A stretch of 64,000 bases of DNA from Macrostomum hystrix (taxonomy: Eukaryota > Platyhelminthes > Macrostomidae): assembly GCA_950097015.1 (NCBI GenBank), contig CATNEN010000039.1, positions 19,895,501-19,959,500 of the forward strand. Direction: 5' to 3'. A program made the translations under genes and the position numbers. How positions within the stretch are numbered: position 1 is the stretch's first letter; each line of letters opens with the position of its first letter. Positions 47,973 through 60,686 of the stretch are shown here, piece after piece. Below the pieces are notes generated by a model that was given only the letters and a program-made list of their open reading frames with translations, did not search any database and had not been told where the DNA came from.

Positions 47973-50829
47973 GATCGTGAGCAGTAGTCTAGATGACTCA
48001 GCATTGATCGTGAACAGTAGCCTAGATGACTCAGCATTGATCGTGAGCAGTAGCCTAGATGACTCAGCATTGATCGTGAGCAGTAGCCTAGATGACTCAG
48101 CATTGATCGTGAGCAGTAGCCTAGATGACTCAGCATTGATCGTGAGCAGTAGCCTATATGACTCAGCATTGATCGTGAGCAGTAGCCTAGATGACTCAGC
48201 ATTGATCGTGAGCAGTAGCCTAGATGACTCAGCATTGATCGTGAGCAGTAGCCTAGATGACTCAGCATTGATCGTGAGCAGTAGCCTAGATGACTCAGCA
48301 TTGATCGTGAGCAGTAGCCTAAATGACTCAGCATTGATCGTGAGCAGTAGCCTAGATGACTCAGCATTGATCGTGAGCAGTAGCCTAGATGACTCAGCAT
48401 TGATCGTGAGCAGTAGCCTAGATGACTCAGCATTGATCGTGAGCAGTAGCCTAGATGACTCAGCATTGATCGTGAGCAGTAGCCTAGATGACTCAGCATT
48501 GATCGTGAGCAGTAGCCTAAATGACTCAGCAATGATCGTGAGCAGTAGCCTAGATGACTCAGCATTGATCGTGAGCAGTAGCCTAGATGACTCAGCATTG
48601 ATCGTGAGCAGTAGCCTAGATGACTCAGCATTGATCGTGAGCAGTAGCCTATATGACTCAGCATTGATCGTGAGCAGTAGCCTATATGACTCAGCATTGA
48701 TCGTGAGCAGTAGCCTATATGACTCAGCATTGATCGTGAGCAGTAGCCTATATGACTCAGCATTGATCGTGAGCAGTAGCCTATATGACTCAGCATTGAT
48801 CGTGAGCAGTAGCCTAAATGACTCAGCATTGATCGTGAGCAGTAGCCTATATGACTCAGCATTGATCGTGAGCAGTAGCCTAGATGACTCAGCATTGATC
48901 GTGAGCAGTAGCCTATATGACTCAGCATTGATCGTGAGCAGTAGCCTAAATGACTCAGCATTGATCGTGAGCAGTAGCCTATATGACTCAGCATTGATCG
49001 TGAGCAGTAGCCTAAATGACTCAGCATTGATCGTGAGCAGTAGCCTATATGACTCAGCATTGATCGTGAGCAGTAGCCTATATGACTCAGCATTGATCGT
49101 GAGCAGTAGCCTAGATGACTCAGCATCGATCGTGAGCAGTAGCCTAGATGACTCAGCATTGATCGTGAGCAGTAGCCTATATGACTCAGCATTGATCGTG
49201 AGCAGTAGCCTATATGACTCAGCATTGATCGTGAGCAGTAGCCTAGATGACTCAGCATCGATCGTGAGCAGTAGCCTAGATGACTCAGCATTGATCGTGA
49301 GCAGTAGCCTAGATGACTCAGCATTGATCGTGAGCAGTAGCCTATATGACTCAGCATTGATCGTGAGCAGTAGCCTAGATGACTCAGCATCGATCGTGAG
49401 CAGTAGCCTATATGACTCAGCATTGATCGTGAGCAGTAGCCTAGATGACTCAGCATCGATCGTGAGCAGTAGCCTAGATGACTCAGCATTGATCGTGAGC
49501 AGTAGCCTATATGACTCAGCATTGATCGTGAGCAGTAGCCTATATGACTCAGCATTGATCGTGAGCAGTAGCCTATATGACTCAGCATTGATCGTGAGCA
49601 GTAGCCTATATGACTCAGCATTGATCGTGAGCAGTAGCCTAAATGACTCAGCATTGATCGTGAGCAGTAGCCTATATGACTCAGCATTGATCGTGAGCAG
49701 TAGCCTAGATGACTCAGCATTGATCGTGAGCAGTAGCCTATATGACTCAGCATTGATCGTGAGCAGTAGCCTAAATGACTCAGCATTGATCGTGAGCAGT
49801 AGCCTATATGACTCAGCATTGATCGTGAGCAGTAGCCTAAATGACTCAGCATTGATCGTGAGCAGTAGCCTATATGACTCAGCATTGATCGTGAGCAGTA
49901 GCCTATATGACTCAGCATTGATCGTGAGCAGTAGCCTAGATGACTCAGCATCGATCGTGAGCAGTAGCCTAGATGACTCAGCATTGATCGTGAGCAGTAG
50001 CCTATATGACTCAGCATTGATCGTGAGCAGTAGCCTATATGACTCAGCATTGATCGTGAGCAGTAGCCTAGATGACTCAGCATCGATCGTGAGCAGTAGC
50101 CTAGATGACTCAGCATTGATCGTGAGCAGTAGCCTAGATGACTCAGCATTGATCGTGAGCAGTAGCCTAGATGACTCAGCATTGATCGTGAGCAGTAGCC
50201 TATATGACTCAGCATTGATCGTGAGCAGTAGCCTATATGACTCAGCATTGATCGTGAGCAGTAGCCTAAATGACTCAGCATTGATCGTGAGCAGTAGCCT
50301 AAATGACTCAGCATTGATCGTGAGCAGTAGCCTATATGACTCAGCATTGATCGTGAGCAGTAGCCTATATGACTCAGCATTGATCGTGAGCAGTAGCCTA
50401 GATGACTCAGCATCGATCGTGAGCAGTAGCCTAGATGACTCAGCATTGATCGTGAGCAGTAGCCTATATGACTCAGCATTGATCGTGAGCAGTAGCCTAT
50501 ATGACTCAGCATTGATCGTGAGCAGTAGCCTAGATGACTCAGCATCGATCGTGAGCAGTAGCCTATATGACTCAGCATTGATCGTGAGCAGTAGCCTAGA
50601 TGACTCAGCATCGATCGTGAGCAGTAGCCTAGATGACTCAGCATTGATCGTGAGCAGTAGCCTAGATGACTCAGCATTGATCGTGAGCAGTAGCCTAGAT
50701 GACTCAGCATTGATCGTGAGCAGTAGCCTAGATGACTCAGCATTGATCGTGAGCAGTAGCCTAGATGACTCAGCATTGATCGTGAGCAGTAGCCTAAATG
50801 ACTCAGCATCGATCGTGAGCAGTTGCCTA
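47973..50829. repeat. Minisatellite, 33-base unit, about 86 copies, with 825-base higher-order repeat
   Basis: Unit contains gactcagcattgatcgtgag and cagtagcctatat. Two sites vary: g/t/a before at, and t/c in the ttg codon. The order of variants starting at 48813 recurs at 49638, 25 units later. It is embedded in an open frame of 982 codons from ATG 47908 to TAA 50856 (see findings). Confidence 0.97.
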
Positions 50830-50856
50830 GATTCACAAGACATTATGGAACGATAA

Positions 50857-51971
50857 AATAAAAGTCCAATAAATCCTCGAGTTTAATAGTAATTTTTTGT
50901 TCGCGTCAATAAAGCTAAATATTTATCAAGTTTGACAAAAAGTACAGGCCAACAGAACATGTAATATATAGAATTGTGCCATATTTGCATTTCTTTCATA
51001 TAAGACAAAACAATCTAGAATTATATTAGGCATTAAAGAAACAGTGATTTTTCTTTTTAGCTCAATTTTGAATAGACAAAGTGCGGCAAAAAAACGAAAG
51101 GTAACACAATATTTATCAATAAAAAATTATTAGAGCTCAGTAGAGAAATGCTATACATTAAGTAAGCAATGGAGATAATCTGGCTAGATTTTGTGAACCT
51201 TTACAAAGCTGTCACAATATACATAAATTGAACTGTTTTTTTAAATAAAGCAGCAACCAAAAGGACATGTATACAGGGTTCGTCTGAAAATAAGCAGACT
51301 ACTGACAGCATTTTAAGTAGTATAATAATATGGCGCCAATTCAAAACTTTATAAAAATTATGCAATCACAAACAAACTAAGGATTGTGTGGTACACTGGC
51401 TTTAACACCGTCAGGTAATAAATAATAAATAATAAAATAACTACTTTCATTTTATTGCACGACTTATAAATAAGGAAATCAGTTTGTCAAATTCGGGTGG
51501 ACCAGACCGAATTAAACAAGAGAAACTCAAGCGTTTGTATGGCAAGATAAAATTACAATTTGAAACGGAAAATTAACTAAGTAGTGGTGACACAATAATA
51601 ACTGCGCGCGGAAGAAAGCTTTACTAAATAGGATAGTACTTTCAACACTGGAAGAATCAGTAGCATCCGGATAGGTGAGTAGAATGGTAGCAAAGAAAAG
51701 TTAAAACTGTTTTATGTTCTAACAGTCGAAATTGTTCTAAAACCTGTTCTAACACGTTTAAACATATTCTAATATATTCTATCTAACATTTTTAAAAGAG
51801 AAATATTTTTTTAAACTAATATTACGGAGGAAGCGGAGAAACACAGAATAATTTAATCCGGTAATACAATTGTCAAGACTTCAACATTTAGATGAGATTC
51901 TAACACTTTGTATATTAATAATAATAATAATAATAATAATATGGATCTCATAGACTGTACATATAACTATA
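50857..51971. other. Intergenic AT-rich region
   Basis: AATAAA occurs at 50857 and 50868. There are (TAA)n near 51418-51440 and (AAT)n near 51917-51943. Any long 3' UTR of the minus-strand MFSD2 gene would extend into this region. No exon seen. Confidence 0.45.
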
Positions 51972-51979
51972 ATTTAGAG

Positions 51980-52542
51980 CAGGGGTCGGCAAACTTATTA
52001 GCTAGCGGGCCAAATAGAGAAACTCAACCTCAAAGACGACAGCGGGCCGCATTGACTGTATAAGTATGAAATAGGGGATAGATAAGAAATGGGTGAGATG
52101 TAACAGGGGAGAGAGATACACGGGAGAGATAAGACACGGGAGAGATGAGAAATGGGTGAGACGAAACAGGGAAGAGACGATACACGGGAGAGATAAGACA
52201 CGGAAGAGATAAGACACGGGAGAGATAAGACACGGGAGAGATGAGATACGGGAGAGATGAGATACGGGAGAGATGAGATACGGGAGAGATGAGACACGGG
52301 AGAGATAAGACACGGTAGAGATAAGACACGGGAGAGATGAGACACGGGAGAGATGAGACACGGGAGAGATGAGACACGGGAGAGATGAGATACGGGAGAG
52401 ATGAGATACGGGAGAGATGAGTCGGGAGAGATGAGACCCGGAACTGTATACAACATTATAGGTGTTGGAAGGGGCAACGGGCCGGATTTGGGAGCTTCGA
52501 GGGCCGCATGTTGTCCCGCGGGCCGGAGTTTGCCGACCCCTG
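51980..52542. mobile_element. hAT-type MITE carrying a minisatellite
   Basis: Ends CAGGGGTCGGCAAACT and its exact reverse complement are typical of hAT elements. Flanking 8-mers atttagag (51972-51979) and gttaagag (52543-52550) agree at 6 of 8 positions, fitting a decayed target duplication. Further in, gcgggcc is shared by both ends. The centre (52090-52445) is about 22 copies of a 16-base unit like gagatgagacacggga. It lies 10 bases after the MFSD2 stop codon. Confidence 0.92.
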
Positions 52543-52552
52543 GTTAAGAGTT

Positions 52553-55500
52553 TCAACACACAATACCTCCGGCGCTATCTGACGAGGCTGAATCAGCTGA
52601 CGACGAGTCTAAAGATAATCGACGCTTCTTCTTGTGCGACAATCGACAGTCGGGATCGGAGGCGCTGTCTGTGGAATCGGCGCAGCCGCTGTCGCCGACG
52701 GGGTTGAGACAGCAGCCGACAACAGCGATGCGCGAAGCGCCGCTGTTTGACGAATCTAAAGTGAGCGAAGACAGTGGCGCATTGTCCACGCCGGCGATAA
52801 TCGACGAAGTTGCCGGTGCAGCAAGTGGCTTGTCGGCCGACTCGGGCAGGCCAACTGGCGTCAACGAGCTCGCGGCGACAATGTTGACACAGCTGCTAGA
52901 GATTCCGTCTAGGGCGACATTGTTCGCGTCGGCGATTAGTTGGCGATCGATGCGACGCCTGCATGATGGGAAATTTGGATTAGGAAGGGATTATACTTAT
53001 ACATCAGGCAGAGGATTAGGTAGGGGTCAGACTATCAGAGAGAGGATTAAGAAGAGATTTGACTATCAGGGAGAGGATTAGGAAGAGATTTGACTTATCA
53101 GGGAGAAAAGATTAGGAAAAGATTAGACTATGATTAGGAAGATGATTAGGTAGGGGTCAGACTATCAGGGAGAGGATTAACAAGAAATAAGACAGTCAGT
53201 TAATGGATTAGACTGTCAGGACTGTCAGGATTGGAGAACAGAAAATGATTAACTAGATTATCGAGCGAATGACAGTTAAGCTGTTAAAATCGGCACTAGA
53301 CTTACCTATACTCAGGCGTAATAGGATACAGTTTGAGCACAAAGAAAGCGGCTAACACGAGCATTATTGGCAACGGTCCCATCATGACACGAAGTGCCAA
53401 ACCGACAGACTCTGGCTGCTGACAGGCGGGCGGTTGCCTGTAACCAGTGAGGTGCAGAGCCAACTGCAGGCAGGCCGTACTGATGCCAACAGCGAATTTG
53501 TTGAAGAACACGTACAGGCTGTAGAATGCGGCTTCATCGCGTCGGCCAGTTGCGATGGTATAGTCGTCGATAACATCGGGCAGCATTATCCAGGGCAGGA
53601 GCATGTTGATGCTAACGTAGCAACCGGCTACGACCATAGTGACATAGTACTGCGGCACGAATGCGTCTCTAAAGAGAGCGGCCTATTATTGAGCTTAGCG
53701 CTGCAATCGTCTTCTACTAGTAGCTACTCAAGTTCTACTACTGATATTCGCTATATATTCTACTAGAGATCGCGAACTTCTACTAATTTTCGCGTTTGGC
53801 AAATGGCACTCGACTTCTACTACTAGTGCACGTCTTCTACTACTAGAACACATCTTCTACAACTAGTACACGCCTTCTACTACTAGAACACGCCTTCTAT
53901 TACTAGTGCACGCCTTCTACTACTAGAACACGCCTTCTACTACTAGTGCACGCCTTCTACTACTAGAACACATCTTCTACTACTAGTGCACGTCTTCTAC
54001 TACTAGTACACGCCTTCTACTACTAGAACACATCTTCTACAACTAGTACACGCCTTCAACTACTAGAACACGCCTTCTACTACTAGAACACGCCTTCTAC
54101 TACTAGAACACATCTCCTACTACTAGTGCACGCCTTCTACTACTAGAACACATCTTCTACTACTAGTGCACGTCTTCTACTACTAGTGCACGTCTTCTAC
54201 TACTAGTACACGTCTTCTACTACTAGTGCACGTCTTCTACTACTAGTGCACGTCTTCTACTAGTAGTGCACGTCTTCTACTACTAGTGCACATCTTCTAC
54301 TTTTAGTGCACGTCTTCTACTACTAGTACACGCCTTCTACTACTAGAACACATCTTCTACAACTAGTACACGCCTTCAACTACTAGAACACGCCTTCTAC
54401 TACTAGAACACGCCTTCTACTACTAGAACACATCTCCTACTACTAGTGCACGTCTTCTACTACTAGTACACGTCTTCTACTACTAGTGCACGTCTTCTAC
54501 TACTAGTGCACGTCTTCTACTAGTAGTGCACGTCTTCTACTACTAGTGCACATCTTCTACTTTTAGTGCACGTCTTCTACTACTAGTACACGCCTTCTAC
54601 TACTAGAACACATCTTCTACAACTAGTACACGCCTTCAACTACTAGAACACGCCTTCTACTACTAGTGCACGCCTTCTACTACTAGAACACATCTTCTAC
54701 TACTAGTGCACGTCTTCTACTACTAGTACACGTCTTCTACTACTAGTGCACGTCTTCTACTACTAGTACACGTCTTCTACTACTAGTGCACGTCTTCTAC
54801 TACTAGTGCACGTCTTCTACTACTAGTACGTCTTCTACTACTAGTACTCGTCTTCTGCTTCTAGTACTCGTCTTCTAATACAAGTAATTGCGTTCTACTA
54901 CTAATACCCGAGTTCTACTACTAGTACTCGAATTATAATACGAGTAGCATCTTGTAATTTAATGTACTAGAAAACTTTTTCTAATACTAGTAGCTACTCG
55001 TACTGTAACTACAACTACTCGTTTCCTAATAATGATCTGGTTGCACTACTACTCCAAATTGTACTCACCTAGCCGGGCACAGGGTAGCAGAGATGCACAC
55101 AGGCAAGATGAGGAACAATCCAACAAAGTACACACGCTTCTTTCCTAGGCGTTTAATCAAACCGAAGACCATCGGCGTAGCCAAAATAGCCGTTGTCATG
55201 ACGATAGCGATAGCGTATTTCAAATGCGGCTTCATATTCAAACTGTAGATAGTGTACAATGCCAAGCTGTTCTGTACAGTCTGAATAGCCAGCGAGCTAA
55301 GCATGAAGGTTAGCATCAGAAGCAGATAAGATCGATGCTTTAAACAGCGTTGAAATGTAAGATACAATCCGTCCGGTTCAACGACAGTTCTCGGCTTAAT
55401 TCTGCCCGTATTAGACACCTCCTTGGTGCCGAAGAAGCCGATAATGCCGCACAAGAGTACAACGGCCGAGATAATGCCGGCGCCAATCCGATAGCGAGCC

Positions 55501-58500
55501 TCTTCCTCCGGTGTCACGTCCGCTCTTGTTGGCTCCGTTGTTAAAGCAGACGAGATTGTCGATAAATTGCCAAGGCTTGAATTGTATATGCCGCTGCTGC
55601 TGTTGCTGCCGACTGCTGCTGCCGTTGCTGCGGCCTGGGCGCACCTGTCCGGGCCGTGCTGGGTGATGAAGGTGAACGTCATGACGCCGAACAGGGTGCC
55701 AACCATTTCAAACACCATTCCTGAGGATTTTGATGGCAAAGAAGTATTTTTACAGTAACAATCCTACTCACCGAGGACTTATCTTTGGTCCCGTTCTCGC
55801 CATTTCGAACCAACCTTGCCACTATCTCTTTCTAGCCCTTGCCTGTCTCCACTACCTTTTTCGCCTATTGCCACTATCTGTTTAGCCCTCGCCTCTCGCC
55901 ATTATCTGTTTAGCCCTCGCCTCTCGCCATTATTTGTTTAGCCCTCGCCTCTTGCCATTATCTTTCTCGCCCTGGCCTCTCGCCACTATCTTTCACGCCC
56001 TCGCCTCTCGCCTTTATCTTTCTCGCCCTGGCCTCTCGCCACTATCTTTCAAGCCCTTGCCTCTCGTCATTATCTTTCTCGCCCTCGCCATTATCTGTTT
56101 AGCACTCGCCTCTTGCCATCATCTTTTTCGCGCTGGCCTCTCGCCATTATCTTTCTCGCCCTGGCCTCTCGCCATTATCTTTCTCGCCCTGGCCTCTTGC
56201 CATTATCTTTCTCGCCCTCGCCATTATCTGTTTAGCACTCGCCTCTTGCCATCATCTTTTTCGCGCTGGCCTCTCGCCATTATCTTTCTCGCCCTGGCCT
56301 CTCGCCATTATCTTTCTCGCCCTGGCCTCTTGCCATTATCTTTCTCGCCCTGGCCTCTCGCCACTATCTTTCAAGCCCTTGCCTCTCGTCATTATCTTTC
56401 TCGCCCTCGCCATTATCTGTTTAGCACTCGCCTCTCACCATTATCTTTCTCGCACTGGCCTCTTGCCATTATCTTTCTCGTCCTGGCGTCTTGCCATTAT
56501 CTTTCTCGCGCTGGCCTCTCGCCATTATCTTTCAAAGCACTAGCCTTTGTTCTCGCAATATTTATTCGCCCTCCTAATTAATTGCTTTTTTTAATCCATT
56601 TCCTATTTCCACCCCAGCCATTTTTAAATCGCTCACGCATTTTCCATCTCATTGGTGTTTTTCTCAGCGAAGAATATTTAAAAGTTTCAAACAATGCTAC
56701 TGAACAGTAGACTAGTTGGACAATTCTCATATTATATCTTAGCGCATTCAGAAAATCGTCAGCAGAAAAACAGGGAGAGAGGCGGGAGGGGGCAGGGCAG
56801 AGAGGCGCAGTCGAAAGATCGGCCAAACACAGAATTTCCATAGCGGGAGCTGAGTACGCGCGAACTTGGGTCGGGGGGTGGAACGATACGCGTGGAAAGA
56901 GAGACAGAGGCCAAAGCTAGAAAGGGGATTATATATCCGACAGCCACTGTATTGGGGAAAAAACTGGCACTGGGAGGGGGCAAGAGAAATTGTCAGACCA
57001 CGTGGCGCGCACTACACAGACAGACGGACAGACAGACAGGGAAGGGAAAAATAGGAGTGGGGAGTAGGCTTAGTCACCCCACCCATGTGTGTGTGAGTGT
57101 GTGTGGCTAAGGTCGCTGCAAGTTGAACCTCGAATTGAATTGAACTACATTATTCAATAATATCAATAGCAATGCAATGCTATCAAGGGTAAGCAAGCTG
57201 TTGCAGAATGTAACTACTAGCTAGCTAACATGCATACAATTTAATGCCAGGAATTAGAGAAGTGCACATAGCAGTGGGCTGGTAGGACAGACTAATAGAG
57301 AGAGAGAGAGAGAGAGAGAGACAAACAAGTGAATGGCGCCACCGTACCCAGTACCGGTTCGTTCACACACTTAGCTACCTGAATCTAAAATTCTACAATT
57401 TGATTGTCAACTTGTTGATTAAAATAGACTAGTAGTCTAACTACTAGGGTTAGATTGCAGGACTTGCAGTTAAGGTAAACAAGTTTAGTACACGTTTCTT
57501 TTAATAGCTTGATAAGAGAAAATCAGTTTTTTTATTTGTAGCTTCAAGCTTGGTTCTATTTTTTTATGCCCAGCAAATATAAATCCGCCTACACAATGGC
57601 CAACAGATTTTCTGTTTTTGGCTAGTTTCTAGAGCTCTAATAAAACCACTTCTACTGCTGCTGCTGCTGCTGCTGCAGACTTTCCTCCTTCAACACTCAA
57701 CCAACAGCTGTCGCATTGAATTAAAGGAATGCAAGAAATCAATCAATAGAGTACTTTCCTAGTTAAATAATAGAAGTTAGTTAGACAAATCTTACTGGCA
57801 GGCTTGAAAGCAAAAGAATATTTTTTCTTAGGAAGAGAGAGAAGCAGACTGATCAGGAAGAGAGAGAAGTAGACTGATCAGGAAGAGAGAGAAGTAGACT
57901 GATCAGGAAGAGAGAGAAGTAGACTGATCAGGAAGAGAGAGAAGTAGACTGATCAGGAAGAGAGAGAAGTAGACTGATCAGGAAGAGAGAGAAGTAGACT
58001 GATCAGGAAGAGAGAGAAGTAGACTGATCACAAAGAGAGAGAAGTAGACTGATCACAAAGAGAGAGAAGTAGACTGATCAGGAAGAGAGAGAAGTAGACT
58101 GATCACAAAGAGAGAGAAGTAGACTGATCACAAAGAGAGAGAAGCAGACTGATCACAAAGAGAGAGAAGCAGACTGATCACAAAGAGAGAGAAGCAGACT
58201 GATCACAAAGAGAGAGAAGCAGACTGATCAGGAAGAGAGAGAAGTAGACTGATCAGGAAGAGAGAGAAGTAGACTGATCAGGAAGAGAGAGAAGTAGACT
58301 GATCAGGAAGAGAGAGAAGTAGACTGATCAGGAAGAGAGAGAAGTAGACTGATCAGGAAGAGAGAGAAGCAGACTGATCACAAAGAGAGAGAAGTAGACT
58401 GATCAGGAAGAGAGAGAAGTAGACTGATCAGGAAGAGAGAGAAGTAGACTGATCAGGAAGAGAGAGAAGTAACTGATGAGGGTGAGAATCGAACCCCAAA

Positions 58501-60686
58501 CCGCTAGGTCAGAAGTGTTCAATCTAAAATAAACACTAAGTCACCGTTGTCAAGTAATTTAACGTTAACAAAAGTACTTACTCAGTGTAGTGGCAGCGTC
58601 CCTATCAACAGTTCGACTGGATATTAGCATTGTCATCGACGTGTAGGGAATATGATAGGTCTGGAAATGAGAAATCTGTTTAGTTTAGTTTAGCTAGTTT
58701 AGATTGATGCTAAAAATAGTTCTTTGAATTTGGGATTCTAGCAACTGAGGAATGTAACTGAACCGAGATTGGTCACGTGATGAGGCCGAGTGCGAGAGTA
58801 CTCGGGTTGGGGGTGGGGTATTAGCTGGGAGAGGGAGGGGAAGTACCTTGGCTGCAGTCTCGGCAGTGCACAAGCTCAGGTTTTTTATGGTCTGGCCTGA
58901 CTAGGTAAAGCATATTGCGTGTGAAAACACATTCTTAGACGTGTTATGCTGTATGCAAATATGAGTTAGTTATTTTCAAGTAAATGTATTACTCCGCGTT
59001 CCCTAGAATGCTAAACTAGCATCCAGCTGTAAACAGATGGTTTAAGCCTGTCTAACCTAGATGATAGATAGACTCGAAATGACAGCCTTCGAGATATTTT
59101 AGGAGATATTAAAAAACGTGAGTATTAGAAATACGCGCCGATATATTAGATCTACTGTTGAAGACAGCGAACACAAGACTCGAACTCCAGACTTAGAAGT
59201 CGGATGTCTAACCAGTTTACTATACAAGCTTACTAAAGACACTGTAAATAAACATCATTGCAATTAAAAAGTCTTACCGTTAAAAAAGTGCAGAGAGCAA
59301 AGTAGACAATAAAATAGTAGATAAATCTGCCAGTTGTCCATTGCCATGGTGGCGTATGAAAGAACAAGAAGAAAGCGACTGCGCAAAAAGGCGACGAGCC
59401 TAGGACCCAGATGCGGCACTTGCCCCACCTGCAATAAGGAAAAAATACTTGATTAAAAAAATAGCGACATCAAACAAAGCATGGTGTTTGAAAGTGTCTT
59501 ACCTAGTCTCAGTGCGAGTGACCAGATAGCCAATCAGTGGATCGGACACGGCGTCCCAGAATCTACCAGCAAAGGACACAGTTAACACTAGGCCGGGTGT
59601 CAGTTTGGCGACCTCCAACAGGTAGACAGACATTAGGAAGCCAAGTATATTGCTGCACATTGCTGATGGAGGTGCAGCTAAGCCATAGAGTAGGCGCCTA
59701 CATGTGGACAAAGCTGGCACTTGCATTGCATTGACCTCAGCTGCACACGCATCTGGGTACACAGACTGGTTTGAGGTTATAAGTGGATCCATTGTCTGCA
59801 AAAGGAATAGGAAAAGTTTCTAATTGGCACTTAGGTTATCAATAACACAATAGCAAACACTAGCAAACTATTATATTTAGCAATATAAAATAATTTTGGA
59901 AACTAAAATATAATTAGCATGAGTAACCTGGTGTAAAGTGTTAATTCTTGAGTACTAGTTCTTTTCATTAAAAGTTTGCCTATTAATAAATTCACACTGT
60001 AAATAAGATAAATTTTTAACAGTTCACATATAAGGCTACAGATAGGGTGATATATTAATTAGAGAAGAAAGATAGCCATATCATACCTAAATGTATGTAT
60101 AATATTCATAATATATGATATATATAGGCCTACTTATATTGGCAACTTTAAAGTAAGCAAGGTCAGTTGTGTATGCCTTAGTTAGATAGCTAAGCAAATT
60201 TAGTACCCACATTCTATTTAAAAAGCAAACATGCATAGCAATGATAGAAATTAAAACTATAATTTAATTAATTATTACAGATTCTAAAATTATAAATTGA
60301 TTCATTCTACTTATAAAAGACACTAATCATCCTGTTGACTGTGAAAAAATATTTATTTATTTTTAACCAATCATAGTATTTTATATGAACATTTAATTCC
60401 TAAAAATTTATAGCAATAAAATTAAAAAACTGTACTTATAAACAGACAATAAACTTTGCTTATCTAATCTATATAGATTTACAATAAGCTGCAATATTAA
60501 AAAGGCAGTATTTCAACTTACATTTGAATGAATCAGTGTAGTCTGTGACACAATACTTGGTACAATGTTTTGTGCTGCACCATTGTCTCCATTAAATTCA
60601 ATAGCAGAATTTTCATTAGAGAATGCCTGGGGTCCATGACTACACATTTTCGGACTTGAATGCTGACGCCGAGGCTGTGGTGGCAT
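52553..60686 (-). CDS. MFSD2: MFSD2-type sodium/lysophosphatidylcholine symporter
   Basis: Seven exons on the minus strand, 5' to 3': 60686-60522, 59795-59503, 59428-59278, 58660-58582, 55720-55069, 53668-53306 and 52958-52553. They give about 702 residues. The family imports lysophosphatidylcholine and its fatty acids across the plasma membrane. Diagnostic motifs in order are FAGRFWDAVSDPLIGYL with its acidic residues, THIPYTSM-like YHIPYTSM, SSRTVDRDAATTLRM, LLPWIMLPDVIDDY, YVFFNKFAVGIS and KLYPITPEYR. Several hydrophobic membrane segments are visible. A loop of about 70 residues in exon 5 with poly-Ala and NSS/NLS sites is probably extracellular. The C-terminal tail of about 130 residues is rich in Ser and Asp and unlike vertebrate members. 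Start taken as ATG 60686; the N-terminus is unsure. Confidence 0.88.
52975..53260. repeat. Degenerate repeat in the last MFSD2 intron
   Basis: Irregular copies of gggagaggattaggaagaga and tgactatca, unit about 30 bases. Confidence 0.75.
53700..54960. repeat. Minisatellite, 20-base unit, about 60 copies
   Basis: Unit tactagtgcacgtcttctac, with aca/gca and cgtc/cgcc/catc variants. The intron between MFSD2 exons 53306-53668 and 55069-55720. Ordered variant blocks near 54010 recur near 54350. Confidence 0.96.
55840..56540. repeat. Minisatellite, 28-base unit, about 25 copies
   Basis: Unit contains ctcgccattatctttctcgc and cctggcct. MFSD2 intron after exon 58582-58660. Longer blocks are duplicated (near 56090 and 56220). 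Confidence 0.95.
56541..57829. other. MFSD2 intron, microsatellites only
   Basis: Unique intron sequence with (GA)n at about 57297-57322, (CTG)n near 57655-57678 and a GT-rich run near 57085. No exon seen. Confidence 0.5.
57830..58475. repeat. Minisatellite, 25-base unit, about 26 copies
   Basis: Unit contains gaagagagagaagtagactg and atcag, with cacaaag and gaagcag variants. Second array in the same MFSD2 intron. Confidence 0.96.
58480..58560 (-). mobile_element. tRNA-like fragment
   Basis: The minus strand has a B box ggggttcgattctcacc preceded by acttctgacctagcgg. It lacks a complete cloverleaf. Probably a SINE head or tRNA pseudogene. Confidence 0.45.
58661..59277. other. MFSD2 intron
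   Basis: Unique intron with a tRNA-like fragment on the minus strand at about 59155-59225 (gtaaactggttagacatc and ggagttcgagtctt). The stems are imperfect, so it is a pseudogene or SINE head. Confidence 0.45.
59796..60521. other. First MFSD2 intron
   Basis: AT-rich unique intron with no tandem array. Nothing recognised. Confidence 0.5.

Noticed and set aside
53434-53766. Plus-strand ORF over an MFSD2 exon
   Set aside because: It is the antisense shadow of the minus-strand transporter exon 53306-53668.
59155-59225. tRNA-Arg-like gene on the minus strand
   Set aside because: Promoter boxes are recognisable, but the anticodon stem is mismatched and no acceptor stem closes.
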